A DNA stretch of 64,000 nucleotides, taken from JAFEDN01 sp963795715. GTDB lineage: Bacteria; Pseudomonadota; Gammaproteobacteria; Coxiellales; Coxiellaceae. The position numbers and the translations under genes are program-made. Of this stretch, positions 46,295 to 54,462 are shown in pieces (within the stretch, counting starts at the first letter, position 1; every line of letters starts with the position of its first letter). The notes under the pieces are model-generated. The model was not told the DNA's origin. It saw nothing but the letters and a program-made list of their open reading frames with translations, and did no database searches. The stretch lies in NCBI GenBank assembly GCA_963795715.1, contig CAWCIY010000003.1:186001-250000 (forward strand). The letters run 5' to 3'.

Positions 46295-46575
46295 GGAAAC
46301 GCACGCGAAATAACTCCAGCAACTAGCGCCCAGCCCCAAGATGGGGTGCTCTAAGTAATTGGAAATTTGCTATGAACGGCGTAATCTTTTTCCTTCTTGG
46401 TGAATAAAATTTTGGCCATATTTTTTTTATTATATTGAAAAATCGATTCTTATTTTTTTTTGAAATGTTAGCCAGTTTTAAAAGTTTATATTTCTATTTC
46501 TTCTAACTGCGCAGATTAATAAATTTGTTCTAAAGTTCTTAAAGGAAACCCCCATTTGAAAAGGAGTATCAAGAC
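46295..46575. other. Intergenic stretch after ftsY
   Basis: It holds a short hairpin (AGCCCCAAGATGGGGTGCT, near 46331-46349) that could be an ftsY attenuator or weak terminator, then an AT-rich segment that likely has the promoter of the small frame at 46576. Nothing else is seen. Confidence 0.4.
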
Positions 46576-46743
46576 ATGGCAACAAACAATAAGTTTTCTA
46601 CGGCGTCCAAATTAGTTTTCACTCTTACTTTGACTTTTAGTAGTATAGAAACAATCCGTAACCTAGATATTACTTGGCAAACAACATTTAATAATAGTTC
46701 ACAAATTCTGCACATCATTAGTTCGCAGTCAATAAAGAAGTGA
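46576..46743 (+). CDS. Possible 55-residue small protein
   Basis: An open frame with AAGGAG at 46561-46566, nine bases before the ATG. It encodes MATNNKFSTASKLVFTLTLT and then a Ser/Asn-rich stretch, ending with Lys-Lys. The start resembles a weak signal sequence with polar n-region. No match is recognised. The good ribosome site supports translation, but it could also be the remnant of a longer gene. Confidence 0.35.
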   Translation: MATNNKFSTASKLVFTLTLTFSSIETIRNLDITWQTTFNNSSQILHIISSQSIKK

Positions 46744-46750
46744 AGCCTGC

Positions 46751-46826
46751 AGCAGCTCCCGCTGAAGCGGGAGCTGCTTCCTGATTTGATCCCTCATCGG
46801 GATGAGTTTTTCTGCGAAAAATAGTT
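46751..46826 (+). repeat. Dispersed palindromic element, copy 6 (short form)
   Basis: Stem 1 is a perfect 12-bp pair with altered sequence (AGCAGCTCCCGC 46751-46762 with 46767-46778). Stems 2 and 3 are deleted and the sequence jumps to the tail CCCTCATCGGGATGAG and TTTTTCTGCGAAAAA. The stem change on both sides keeps pairing. Confidence 0.78.
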
Positions 46827-46836
46827 ATAATCTTTT

Positions 46837-46868
46837 AAAGGCGCATGTTATAAAGATGCGCCTTTTCT
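46837..46868. terminator. Bidirectional terminator
   Basis: AAAGGCGCAT (46837-46846), nine-base loop, ATGCGCCTTT (46856-46865), then TTCTT. On the minus strand it directly follows the stop of the outer membrane protein gene; on the plus strand it ends the small-ORF region. Confidence 0.75.
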
Positions 46869-47704
46869 TAAACTCTGAGAACTATAGCTAAACCCAGAGT
46901 TATTTCATTGCTGTACGGATTTAAGTCCCAAGTTTCCAGCAAATTGCCTTGCGGAGTGGTGGGTGACAATTGGAAGTCATTAAATTTAGTAAACACATAT
47001 TCTACTCGAGCCATTAAATATTTTCCTATTCCTAAATTGTAACCAACGCCAGCTCTAATGCCATTTTTGCGGAAAGAACCGGCTTCCTCAATAATATTTC
47101 CTGCGGTATCCTCTTGTTGAGTGACAAAGCTCGCCATGTTTATTCCCAAAATTCCATAAATCAAACTGTTTCTGCCGCCAATCACATAACCAGGTCTAAA
47201 ATCAACTACATAAATGTTATTCATGGTGACCGAATTGATAACCGTTTGCTGCAATTGTTCATCTAGAACCTGGGTTGAACTATTTCTGTTGCCAAATTGA
47301 GCGGACCCTTCTATTCCTAAATAAACTTGATCCAACAAAACCGCATAACCAATAAAGGCGCCGACTTGAGTATTGCTCTTAGATTTATCCAAAAGCTCTT
47401 GGTTCGTGTTAGAGTTATTCCAACTAAAACTCGTTTGTGAGAAAACAGGCATGAAACCAAAGTAAATATATTGATTTTGCGCCTCAGCGGTGTTGGCGGC
47501 GCCAATAGTTATACCCATTACAACAAACAATAAAGCCAGCAATTTCCGCGTCAGCGGAAATTGCTTCCTGGTTCTTATCCTGCATTCAAGCAAAGCTTGA
47601 ACGCAGGAATGAAGGGAGAGGTCGCTCCGCTCTCCTCCCCCTTGCGATCCCCCATCGGGCAATGTTTTTCTGTGGAAATTATTTTTAATTAAAAATTTTA
47701 TCAT
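46868..47704 (-). CDS. Outer membrane beta-barrel protein with element-derived start
   Basis: A 278-residue OmpA/Opa-like barrel. The signal core is LLALLFVVMGITIGAANTAE, followed by QNQYIYFGFMPVFSQTSFSW, repeating aromatic strands, and the end GLAIVLRV, typical of outer membrane barrels. Residues 1-55 are encoded by a full copy of the dispersed element (47538-47742), including the only upstream ATG (47704) and the Lys/Arg residues before the hydrophobic core. Without it the gene would have no obvious start. A second possibility is initiation at a TTG inside the core. The gene splits ftsY from ftsEX. Confidence 0.78.
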   Translation of the reverse strand: MIKFLIKNNFHRKTLPDGGSQGGGERSDLSLHSCVQALLECRIRTRKQFPLTRKLLALLFVVMGITIGAANTAEAQNQYIYFGFMPVFSQTSFSWNNSNTNQELLDKSKSNTQVGAFIGYAVLLDQVYLGIEGSAQFGNRNSSTQVLDEQLQQTVINSVTMNNIYVVDFRPGYVIGGRNSLIYGILGINMASFVTQQEDTAGNIIEEAGSFRKNGIRAGVGYNLGIGKYLMARVEYVFTKFNDFQLSPTTPQGNLLETWDLNPYSNEITLGLAIVLRV

Positions 47705-47742
47705 ATATATTTCAATTGGTTACAACTCAGCGGAAATTATTG
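47538..47742 (+). repeat. Dispersed palindromic element, copy 7 (full length, in a CDS)
   Basis: 205 bp. Stem 1 is a perfect 12-bp pair (47538-47549 with 47554-47565). Stem 2 has 14-base arms 47578-47591 and 47595-47608 around AAA, with one A/C mismatch and a sequence unlike that of copies 3 or 8. The right end AGCGGAAATTATTG closes at 47742. No target-site duplication is visible, so this copy may be older. It runs antisense to the outer membrane protein gene and encodes its N-terminus. Confidence 0.88.
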
Positions 47743-47860
47743 TAAATCGTTAAACATGAGGCTTACAGAATATCACTTTAGTAAGCGCAAGGATAGATTA
47801 ATAACCGCAAACCGCGGGCGTAAGCCCGTGCCTTTGCGCGATGGGGATTCAAACAGAGAA

Positions 47861-47894
47861 GAAAATACCCTGGGCATTAGCCCAGGGTATTTTC
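47861..47894. terminator. Strong hairpin upstream of ftsE
   Basis: GAAAATACCCTGGGC-ATTA-GCCCAGGGTATTTTC, a perfect 15-bp stem (47861-47875 with 47880-47894). The outer A/T bases make it terminator-like in both directions. It stands 42 bp before ftsE and 157 bp upstream of the outer membrane protein start, so it isolates ftsEX from the inserted region, or acts in the ftsE leader. Confidence 0.7.
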
Positions 47895-47936
47895 TTCAGC
47901 GGGCCGGAATGACATATACTGAGTGACAGTGTTAGT

Positions 47937-48605
47937 ATGAGGTTTATGATTCAATTTCAAAATGTAGACAAGATATACGCAAACGGTCACCCAGCCCTTA
48001 CTGCAATCAATTTCAGCTTATCTAAAGGGGAAATGGCCTTTCTTACCGGTCATTCAGGAGCCGGCAAAACTACTTTGCTGAAATTAATCATGCGCATGGA
48101 ACAACCCACTCGAGGCCAAGTGTTTTTAAACAATAAAAACTTAGAAAAATTATCACGAAGACATATTCCTTTTTTACGTCGACGCATCGGGGTTATCTTC
48201 CAAAATCCATTACTTCTACCAGATCGCACTGTTTTTGAAAACGTTGCCTTACCATTGCAAATCAGCAGTTATACCTATTTAGAAATCCAAAGGCGTGTGC
48301 GCGCTGCGTTGGAAAAAGTAGGTTTACTTTCAAAAGAAAAAATATATCCTTCAGCTTTATCCAGTGGAGAGCAGCAACGTACCAGCATAGCAAGGGCTGT
48401 AGTCAATAAACCTGAAATTTTATTAGCCGACGAACCCACCGGAAACCTAGATCCAGTTTTGTCCTTGGAAATCATGCGATTATTCGAGGCGTTCCATCAA
48501 GTAGGCGTCACTGTGCTTATTGCCACACATGACTTGGCTATGATTGCCAAACTGAAATCACATCCAGTGCTGCGCTTACAAGCCGGCCGTTTAGAGGAAC
48601 AGTAA
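47937..48605 (+). CDS. ftsE: Cell division ATP-binding protein FtsE
   Basis: The ABC ATPase that with FtsX activates peptidoglycan hydrolases at the septum. MIQFQNVDKIYANGHPALTA opens the domain; Walker A is GHSGAGKTTLLK, the signature is LSSGEQQRTSIARAV, Walker B is ILLADEPTGNLDP, and the switch His is in ATHDLAM. 222 residues. ATG 47937 or 47946 may be the start. ftsX follows after one base. Confidence 0.96.
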   Translation: MRFMIQFQNVDKIYANGHPALTAINFSLSKGEMAFLTGHSGAGKTTLLKLIMRMEQPTRGQVFLNNKNLEKLSRRHIPFLRRRIGVIFQNPLLLPDRTVFENVALPLQISSYTYLEIQRRVRAALEKVGLLSKEKIYPSALSSGEQQRTSIARAVVNKPEILLADEPTGNLDPVLSLEIMRLFEAFHQVGVTVLIATHDLAMIAKLKSHPVLRLQAGRLEEQ

Positions 48606-48606
48606 T

Positions 48607-49527
48607 ATGAGCTTGCGGCGCGTTCATCTTTGGATGGAAAATCACTTACAAGCTTTTTTACTTGGTTTGGGCGAGCTATTTCGTACACCTATTGCCAGCG
48701 TTCTGACCCTACTTGTCATAGGAATTGCCATGGCCTTCCCTGCCAGCATGCTGGCATTACTACAAAATGGTCAACAACTAGCAAAAAAGTGGCAGAACGC
48801 CAGCATTACCTTCTACCTGCGACCACACCTCAACGATGCGCAAGTTGAAACTTTGCTTAAACAAATAAGAGAAAGAAGTGACGTGGATGAAGCTATTTAT
48901 ATTTCTCCGGCAGAAGGTTTAAAAGAGCTTAGTCAAGGTCTTGAAATGCCAGATTTACCAGAAAATCCGCTACCCGGCGCCATCTTAGTAAGGCCCCATC
49001 TGATTACACAAAAATCTGAAAGTCTGGAAAGATTAGTCAACGACTTACAACAATTACCAAACATTGATTCTAAGCAATTGGATAGCCTTTGGATTAAAAG
49101 ACTGTATGAAATTTTGGATTTCGGCACTCGCCTTACTTTGGGATTACTGTTACTTTTCGGAATAGGAGTCGCTCTTATAGTCGCTAATACCATGCGTTTG
49201 ACTATTCAAAACCACCATCAAGAAATTAGAGTTTTAAGATTAATTGGCGCTACCTCTTCATTTATTCGCAGACCGATGCTATATCGAGGCGCCTTGTATG
49301 GATTTTTCGGCGGGCTGGTTGCCTGGCTGTTGGTAAGTACTTTATTTTGGTGGCTTGAAACTCCGGCTGAACATTTAGCTGCAAGTTATTTTGAAACTTG
49401 GAAGTTGCAGGGACTGAGCTATTCCGCTTCGATCCCGATTATTATGGGATGTACTCTATTGAGTTTAATCGGTTCTTGGCTTTCGATTGGCTATTATCTG
49501 CATACCCCAGAAGAAGATCTTATTTAA
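48607..49527 (+). CDS. ftsX: Cell division protein FtsX
   Basis: The membrane partner of FtsE. Four membrane segments are visible: IASVLTLLVIGIAMAFPASM, then after a periplasmic domain LTLGLLLLFGIGVALIVAN, GALYGFFGGLVAWLLVSTL, and SIPIIMGCTLLSLIGSWLSI. The periplasmic loop (residues 50-170) contains the ECD with ITFYLRPHLNDAQVETLLKQ. 306 residues, full length. Its stop overlaps by a few bases with the stop of the convergent kinase-like gene. Confidence 0.95.
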   Translation: MSLRRVHLWMENHLQAFLLGLGELFRTPIASVLTLLVIGIAMAFPASMLALLQNGQQLAKKWQNASITFYLRPHLNDAQVETLLKQIRERSDVDEAIYISPAEGLKELSQGLEMPDLPENPLPGAILVRPHLITQKSESLERLVNDLQQLPNIDSKQLDSLWIKRLYEILDFGTRLTLGLLLLFGIGVALIVANTMRLTIQNHHQEIRVLRLIGATSSFIRRPMLYRGALYGFFGGLVAWLLVSTLFWWLETPAEHLAASYFETWKLQGLSYSASIPIIMGCTLLSLIGSWLSIGYYLHTPEEDLI

Positions 49528-50636
49528 GGGGTAGAGGGGTCAGTCATGAGTGTTATTTCAATTTGGTCTTCCTCATGATAAATCAAATGCAATCTCTGAT
49601 TTGCGATGATTACTTCACGGGTCCTAGTATCTTTCTCGCGAAGACCGTGTTCAATAAATACTTCAGAGGTCACCTGCCCCGCTTGATTCCGAAATCCCAG
49701 TACTGACAGCAAACGCCGCCTTAAATTCCGAAAAGGAATCTGCACGCAACGATATAAATTTATAAACCAAGGCCGTTTCTGGGCTATTTTTAAATCTTCA
49801 GCAGAAAACAAATCGGGCCTTAAGCGGGTATAGTGCTTGAATAAATGATATCGATCGGATTGCTGTAGAATACGGAGTAAGTATTGCATCAGCGCCATAT
49901 TTCCTGGCCACTTTTTTGATAAATGAAAACATATTTGAAAATCAATTAAACAAGGGTTTCCATCTTGGGTAACAATAATATTTTCTTGTTTATTCAGATC
50001 CATGTAAGAGATCTGCCGGCTATGGATCTTCTCCAGTAAGTTTAGCAGTTTTGGAAAAAAATCATCGTTTACTTTTTGTGAAAAACGTCTTAGTGGTATT
50101 CCATCCACATAATCATGAGCAGCTACAAAAGGCAAAACCATTCCATTCGCTTTAACTTCACCGCTGTATGTAGGGACATAAAGTGTATCAGCAAATAATT
50201 GCAAAAATTTATTTTCGCGCTGAGCCAACCTAATACCTAACCATTGCATCGGTATGCCCCATATCGGCTGGATACGGTTAAATTTACAAACGACTTTATG
50301 ATTTTCATTTGCATACATCGCAGAAGCAGCCCAAGAATCATGTTTGTAAATTTCTAATAAGCGATAAGATTTAGAGTTAATTTCTATAATATCAGGAGGA
50401 TCTTCACAGCCTAGCGCTCGAAACAATTTTGTCCTGGCGCGAGTTTTAGATTCAGAAAGTTTTCCACAGTCTTTGGGCGCTTTAATGGTTGCCAGAAAAT
50501 CAATTACCGCTTTCTGTTCGCTAGAGCCTAATTGTGTAATAGTTTGTGCAACCTGTTTGTCGAACAATAGACCAACACAGGGTCCATGCTCGCCTAGCAA
50601 GTGGTGAACTTCCTTATCATCTAACCATTTTTTCAT
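49524..50636 (-). CDS. Kinase-like protein (protein-kinase fold)
   Basis: A 370-residue protein with a kinase-like C-terminal half. YMDLNKQENIIV near residue 226 fits the catalytic loop (D, then N), and CLIDFQICFHL fits the metal-binding D-F motif. FVAAHDYVDGIPLRRF is a hinge-like region. The first 70 residues (KKWLDDKEVHHLLGEHG) are unlike known kinases. It could be a lipopolysaccharide or small-molecule kinase, or one aimed at a protein; the substrate is not evident. It converges with ftsX. Confidence 0.72.
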   Translation of the reverse strand: MKKWLDDKEVHHLLGEHGPCVGLLFDKQVAQTITQLGSSEQKAVIDFLATIKAPKDCGKLSESKTRARTKLFRALGCEDPPDIIEINSKSYRLLEIYKHDSWAASAMYANENHKVVCKFNRIQPIWGIPMQWLGIRLAQRENKFLQLFADTLYVPTYSGEVKANGMVLPFVAAHDYVDGIPLRRFSQKVNDDFFPKLLNLLEKIHSRQISYMDLNKQENIIVTQDGNPCLIDFQICFHLSKKWPGNMALMQYLLRILQQSDRYHLFKHYTRLRPDLFSAEDLKIAQKRPWFINLYRCVQIPFRNLRRRLLSVLGFRNQAGQVTSEVFIEHGLREKDTRTREVIIANQRLHLIYHEEDQIEITLMTDPSTP

Positions 50637-50704
50637 AAAATGTACTGCTTAGTAGAAAGCAATACATTATATGGAACTAAAATCGATTGCAAGCAACAAT
50701 TGCC

Positions 50705-50909
50705 AGCAATTCCCGCTCTGCGTGAATTGCTTCCTGGTTCTTATCCGGAATTCTGGCAAAGCCAGAACTCCGGAATGAAGGGAAAGGTCGCTACCGCTCG
50801 CATCGAACTTGCGATCCCTCATCTGGAGGGGTTTTTCTGCGAAAATTATATTTTCAATATTCTTTATTACCCTATTTTTCAATGTGTTATAATTCAGCGG
50901 AAATTGCTG
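50705..50909 (+). repeat. Dispersed palindromic element, copy 8 (full length, intact duplication)
   Basis: 205 bp, flanked by a perfect 10-bp direct repeat AACAATTGCC (50695-50704 and 50910-50919). Stem 1 is 50705-50716 with 50720-50731 (one mismatch), stem 2 is 50744-50757 with 50761-50774 around AAA (one mismatch). The tail hairpin TTTTTCTGCGAAAA is near 50831-50845, and the right end AGCGGAAATTGCTG closes at 50909. The exact duplication marks this as one of the younger insertions. Confidence 0.92.
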
Positions 50910-50953
50910 AACAATTGCCGTTGAAGCGAAGCCGCCACGGTATCAACTTAGCC

Positions 50954-51196
50954 CTAAATTTCCACTTTCTTTTTCTTTTTTTTCAAGAACGCACGATCCG
51001 ATTTCTGCTCTTCCTCTGCTGCAAAATAAGTTATTAAACGAACATCAAAGAAACTAAATTCAGTCAATAAAGAATCATTGTGAAATAGATCCACTACGGG
51101 ATAAAAAAAACATTCTGCATTAGAAGTTCTTTTTATTACCAAAGTTAAACCTTTTTCCCCAAAAAGTATTTGTTGAACTTTTAAATTATTACGCAT
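50954..51196 (-). CDS. Small orphan protein
   Basis: An 80-residue open frame with a strong GGGGGAG site just before the ATG at 51196. It encodes MRNNLKVQQILFGEKGLTLV followed by mixed alpha/beta sequence, and ends in a Lys run (LKKKKKKVEI). No family recognised. The ribosome site makes it likely to be expressed. Confidence 0.5.
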   Translation of the reverse strand: MRNNLKVQQILFGEKGLTLVIKRTSNAECFFYPVVDLFHNDSLLTEFSFFDVRLITYFAAEEEQKSDRAFLKKKKKKVEI

Positions 51197-51443
51197 TATC
51201 TCCCCCTTTTACTGCGTAAGAGAACAAGTCCTATGGCATGCAATTATTCGTGCGCTCCAATGGTGAGTCCCCTTGCTATGAATTTCCTTTTGCTTTGTGT
51301 ATTCTAAAAGACTCGTGATTCTCGTGATACATGAGTCTTACACAATCACGTCACAAAATGTATATCTTCCAGTGAATTTATGCATTTTGAGTATGAATTA
51401 TCCACTGATACACAATAACCTATAATTAAGGGGCGGTCAATAT
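51197..51443. other. Intergenic region upstream of the HTH gene
   Basis: It contains a split inverted repeat AAGACTC...GAGTCTT (near 51308-51342, arms 18 bases apart), a candidate operator for the XRE regulator downstream. Nothing else is recognised. Confidence 0.35.
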
Positions 51444-51815
51444 ATGAACGTAGATTTAAATATCAAAAAATTATCCGATTCAATACCATTGCGGCTGAAA
51501 ATAGCTCGGACCGCTCGCGGCTATAAAAACCGTAGCACTTTCGCACAAGAATGTGGCGCACCCATTACTACTTACCGTGCACACGAGCGAGGAGATTATG
51601 AAGTAAAAGCCAGCGATATCATTCGTTACACTCATGCTTTAGATATTTCAGTCAATTGGTTATTGACAGGAAAGGGTCATCCCCTAGATCACCAGTCTGA
51701 GCCGGACCCAGAAACTTTAGCCACATTTCTCTATTATGTACGATTAGAAAATAGCAAAGATGATTTAAAACAATCCGCTGAAAATGAGGCAGCGGAATTA
51801 ATCAAGAAAAAATAA
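51444..51815 (+). CDS. XRE-family HTH regulator (cI-like)
   Basis: A 123-residue protein with an N-terminal helix-turn-helix: LRLKIARTARGYKNRSTFAQ, then the recognition helix in APITTYRAHERGDYEVKASD, then ALDISVNWLLTGKGHP, the usual end of phage-repressor DNA-binding domains. The C-terminal 35 residues are charged and lack the LexA-type peptidase. No phage genes are around it, so it may be a prophage remnant or an independent regulator. Confidence 0.85.
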   Translation: MNVDLNIKKLSDSIPLRLKIARTARGYKNRSTFAQECGAPITTYRAHERGDYEVKASDIIRYTHALDISVNWLLTGKGHPLDHQSEPDPETLATFLYYVRLENSKDDLKQSAENEAAELIKKK

Positions 51816-52146
51816 AATTGAGTTTTTAATAGTGTAGTGCAAAAGGATTTCAGTTTATCCCAAACACCGTGAATATTTCCCGCCTACGCAAAGGTGTGAG
51901 CTGCATGCAACGATTAAATTTTGGCCCGATTGTCTAGGTTCTACTACTTGTGTTAACAAAATGAAAGAATTAAAATTGAGTTAGCTATTTAAAATAAAGC
52001 GGTTTTTTTATCCATGGCAGAACCCATACCGGAAGTGCTGGATGCATCAACCTGCATGCAAACATGGAACGATTTGTCAGAGATTTGAAAGAAGAACTTA
52101 AGAAAAACCCTGATTGCTATATTCCACTAACTATAAGGTACTGAAA
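51816..52146. other. Intergenic stretch, no clear gene
   Basis: Only short frames occur. One reads MERFVRDLKEELKKNPDCYI then PLTIRY (52065-52142), which looks like a gene fragment but has no ribosome site. No RNA gene is recognised. Confidence 0.3.
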
Positions 52147-52380
52147 ATGCAGTCCAAATTAGTCGGTTTGTTAATACTTATTATAGTAGCATTCGTAATT
52201 GCATTTAATGTTTTCAACTTGATAGAAGCCTATGGTAGTGGTCCGCCATATTATTCAAGAACGACTAATATGGATAAATGGCAAAGCCCACTACCCATTC
52301 TTCTAGCAGTTGATGTCTTAGTAGCAGCAATTATTGTGCTGTATTTGCTCACAGTTAAAAAAATGAAGAAGCAAAAATGA
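52147..52380 (+). CDS. Small membrane protein with two segments
   Basis: A 77-residue protein: LVGLLILIIVAFVIAFNVFN forms the first segment, LPILLAVDVLVAAIIVLYLL the second, with a 25-residue loop between and a basic tail (KKMKKQK). ATG 52147 follows AAGG; an in-frame ATG at 52114 would add 11 polar residues. Function unknown. It converges with htpX. Confidence 0.55.
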   Translation: MQSKLVGLLILIIVAFVIAFNVFNLIEAYGSGPPYYSRTTNMDKWQSPLPILLAVDVLVAAIIVLYLLTVKKMKKQK

Positions 52381-52408
52381 ACCTAAATTCTGCAGAATTT
52401 AGGTTGAA

Positions 52409-53457
52409 TTACTTCAGTTTAAAGCCAATGGCCTGTAACCGCTTAACGATATTCGGGTGGGTAGAAAAAAAATCGCTACTGGCTTGTTTAGCACTGATGC
52501 CTGCCGTAGTTGGATCGAAAATATAAGATTCGCGCCGTACTTGTTCATGAGGCGTTTGATTATACTCCTGAGCATACTGCGCCTGATGCTGATCATAATC
52601 TCCTTGAATTTTTAAGTAAAGCACGGGCCAAAGGTTCGTTGTCTCGCATTAATTCGACAGCTCCTGCATCCGCCATATATTCACGAGTGCGACTTAAAAA
52701 TAACATTAACAATACCGTTATCAACGGTAAAACATAGCGTAAAATCATGATGATGATTAATAACCAATTGCCGCCTTCGCGATCACGGCCATTACGCCTA
52801 CTGCCAAAAACAACGCCATAAAACAAAATATCAATAATTATTAAAGTCAAATTGGCTAAAACTGAGGCTGTTAAAGTGAGCTTTATATCCATATGGCGAA
52901 TATGACTGAGTTCATGCGCCATAACAGCTTGTATTTCTGAACGATCTAATTTTTCCAGTAAACCTCGGGTGATGGCTACCATGGCCGATTTTTCACTGTA
53001 ACCACTGGCAAAAGCATTCATATAATCTGCTTCAATGATATATACTTTGGGCATAAAGCGTAGCCCCGCCGCGACTTTCATTTCCTCAACTGTATTATAT
53101 AATTGCTGTTCTAGCAAATTTTGAGCGGTTTTTGGGGTTACTTCATGATATTCAGTGCCTAAAAGCATAAGGCGATCGGAAAAAGTATAAGTCACCCATA
53201 AAGAAATCAAGGCAACAACCGTGGTAATTATTGTGGCATAAGGTTTTAATTGCAGAGTGAATAATGCATGTGCGATTAAACTGAGAGATGCCTGTGGATA
53301 TTTTTCTGCATTAATATAAAGATCAATCAAAAACCCTAACGCAAGATAAATTAAAATGAAAACAGTAATCACTAATGCTGTTCGACGTTGATTACTGCGC
53401 AAGACTTTGTCGCCAATCGGCCGTTTTTATTTGGAACTTTTGAGATAAATTATCCAT
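52409..53457 (-). pseudogene. htpX: HtpX-like M48 metalloprotease, two frameshifts
   Basis: A membrane zinc protease for misfolded membrane proteins. The start at ATG 53457 (MDNLSQKFQIKTADWRQSL) is separated by one extra G near 53400 from SNQRRTALVITVFILIYLAL. The zinc motif HELSHIRHMD near the middle and the downstream Glu in REYMADAGAVELM are intact. After ARALLK an extra A near 52619 shifts the frame; the other frame gives KIQGDYDQHQAQYAQEYNQT and the family end FFSTHPNIVKRLQAIGF. Both indels are in short runs. It is downstream of lemA, a common pair. Confidence 0.88.
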
Positions 53458-53502
53458 AGATCAGCAATTCTCAAGCAGCTTTGCTGCGACTCAGTATTTA
53501 AA

Positions 53503-54084
53503 TTACATTTTTACAGTGTAATCTTCGCGTTCTTTTATTTTTTCCGCACCGCCTAAATTCCAATAAGGAAAATTAAAATCTAATTTTCCTGCAAATAAAG
53601 CCACCACCATCGCTTGGAAAAAAGATTTTTTCTTGGCATTATAGCGTTCCACACTGTCATTATAAGCTTGTTTAGAAAAAGCCAATTTGTTTTCGGTGCT
53701 GACTATTTCTTCTTGTAATTGCATTGCATTTTGATTGGCTTTTAAATCAGGATACCGTTCAAATACAACATTTAAACCTGATAAAATGCCGGAAATTTTA
53801 TTTTCAGCTGCCATTGCGCCGGCAGTATCTCCCTGGGTGCGAGCAGTGATCGCTTGGTTACGAAGGGCCACCACATCTTTTAAAGTGGATCGTTCATAAT
53901 CCATATAGTTTTTAACTACATTGATCAAGGACTCAAATACTTTATAACGCCGATCTAATTGAATATCAATTTGCCGTTCGTTATTCCGAACCGCTTCAAT
54001 CATGGCAATAAGGCCGTTATAAATGCCGACTACCGCCACTGCGATCAAAATCAAAATAACTACAATTGGAATCCAAACACCCAT
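53503..54084 (-). CDS. LemA family protein
   Basis: A 193-residue membrane-anchored coiled protein. The N-terminal segment is WIPIVVILILIAVAVVGIYN, followed by the LemA signature region (VKNYMDYERSTLKDVVALRN and NVVFERYPDLKANQNAMQLQ) and a C-terminal FFQAMVVALFAGKLDFNFPY. LemA function is unclear but it is often next to htpX, as here, suggesting a shared membrane quality-control role. Intact. Confidence 0.93.
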   Translation of the reverse strand: MGVWIPIVVILILIAVAVVGIYNGLIAMIEAVRNNERQIDIQLDRRYKVFESLINVVKNYMDYERSTLKDVVALRNQAITARTQGDTAGAMAAENKISGILSGLNVVFERYPDLKANQNAMQLQEEIVSTENKLAFSKQAYNDSVERYNAKKKSFFQAMVVALFAGKLDFNFPYWNLGGAEKIKEREDYTVKM

Positions 54085-54102
54085 AAAACCTCACAACAAC
54101 AT

Positions 54103-54122
54103 CCCGCGCCTGATCGCGCGGG
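54103..54122 (-). terminator. Hairpin between the lipoprotein gene and lemA
   Basis: CCCGCGC-CTGATC-GCGCGGG, a perfect 7-bp GC stem. On the minus strand a T/G-rich run follows. It probably ends the glycine-zipper lipoprotein transcript before lemA. Confidence 0.55.
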
Positions 54123-54150
54123 ACTAATATTATACACAAACTCAATAAGA

Positions 54151-54372
54151 TTAGGTGCCATATTGGCTGCCAACAGCGGCGCCAGTCACACCACCTGCTA
54201 CACCGCCTACTACAGCGCCGGGAGTACCTGCTACAGATCCCCCTACAACAGCCCCACCGGCTGCACCGACGCCTGCACCTACTGCAGTGTTAGTGCCTTG
54301 ATCGTGGGTACATCCCATTAATGCGGAAGCTAAAAGTAAGGATGCGATTGCTAATGAAAAAGTCCGTTTCAT
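54151..54372 (-). CDS. Glycine-zipper lipoprotein
   Basis: A 73-residue lipoprotein. MKRTFSLAIASLLLASALMG leads to the lipobox LMGC, then the mature part is nearly all Gly/Ala/Val in GxxxG spacing (AVGAGVGAAGGAVVGGSVAG), typical of glycine-zipper proteins that insert in membranes. ATG 54372 is behind GGAGA; the frame extends to 54408 without reason. It may be an outer membrane lipoprotein of the OmpA/Rcke-type glycine-zipper group. Confidence 0.85.
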   Translation of the reverse strand: MKRTFSLAIASLLLASALMGCTHDQGTNTAVGAGVGAAGGAVVGGSVAGTPGAVVGGVAGGVTGAAVGSQYGT

Positions 54373-54462
54373 ACGTTTCTCCTTTATGTACAAAAAAATA
54401 GCTACCATCTTTCATAAAAGAGTTTAGTATCTGTTTAAAAATAAATCAAAATTGGACCTACC

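Noticed and set aside
46746..46868. Riboswitch in the region upstream of the outer membrane gene
   Set aside because: The structured part is a short element copy and a terminator at the 3' end of that gene, not a leader; no known aptamer core was recognised.
51444..51815. Prophage
   Set aside because: A cI-like HTH gene alone; no integrase, structural or lysis genes nearby.
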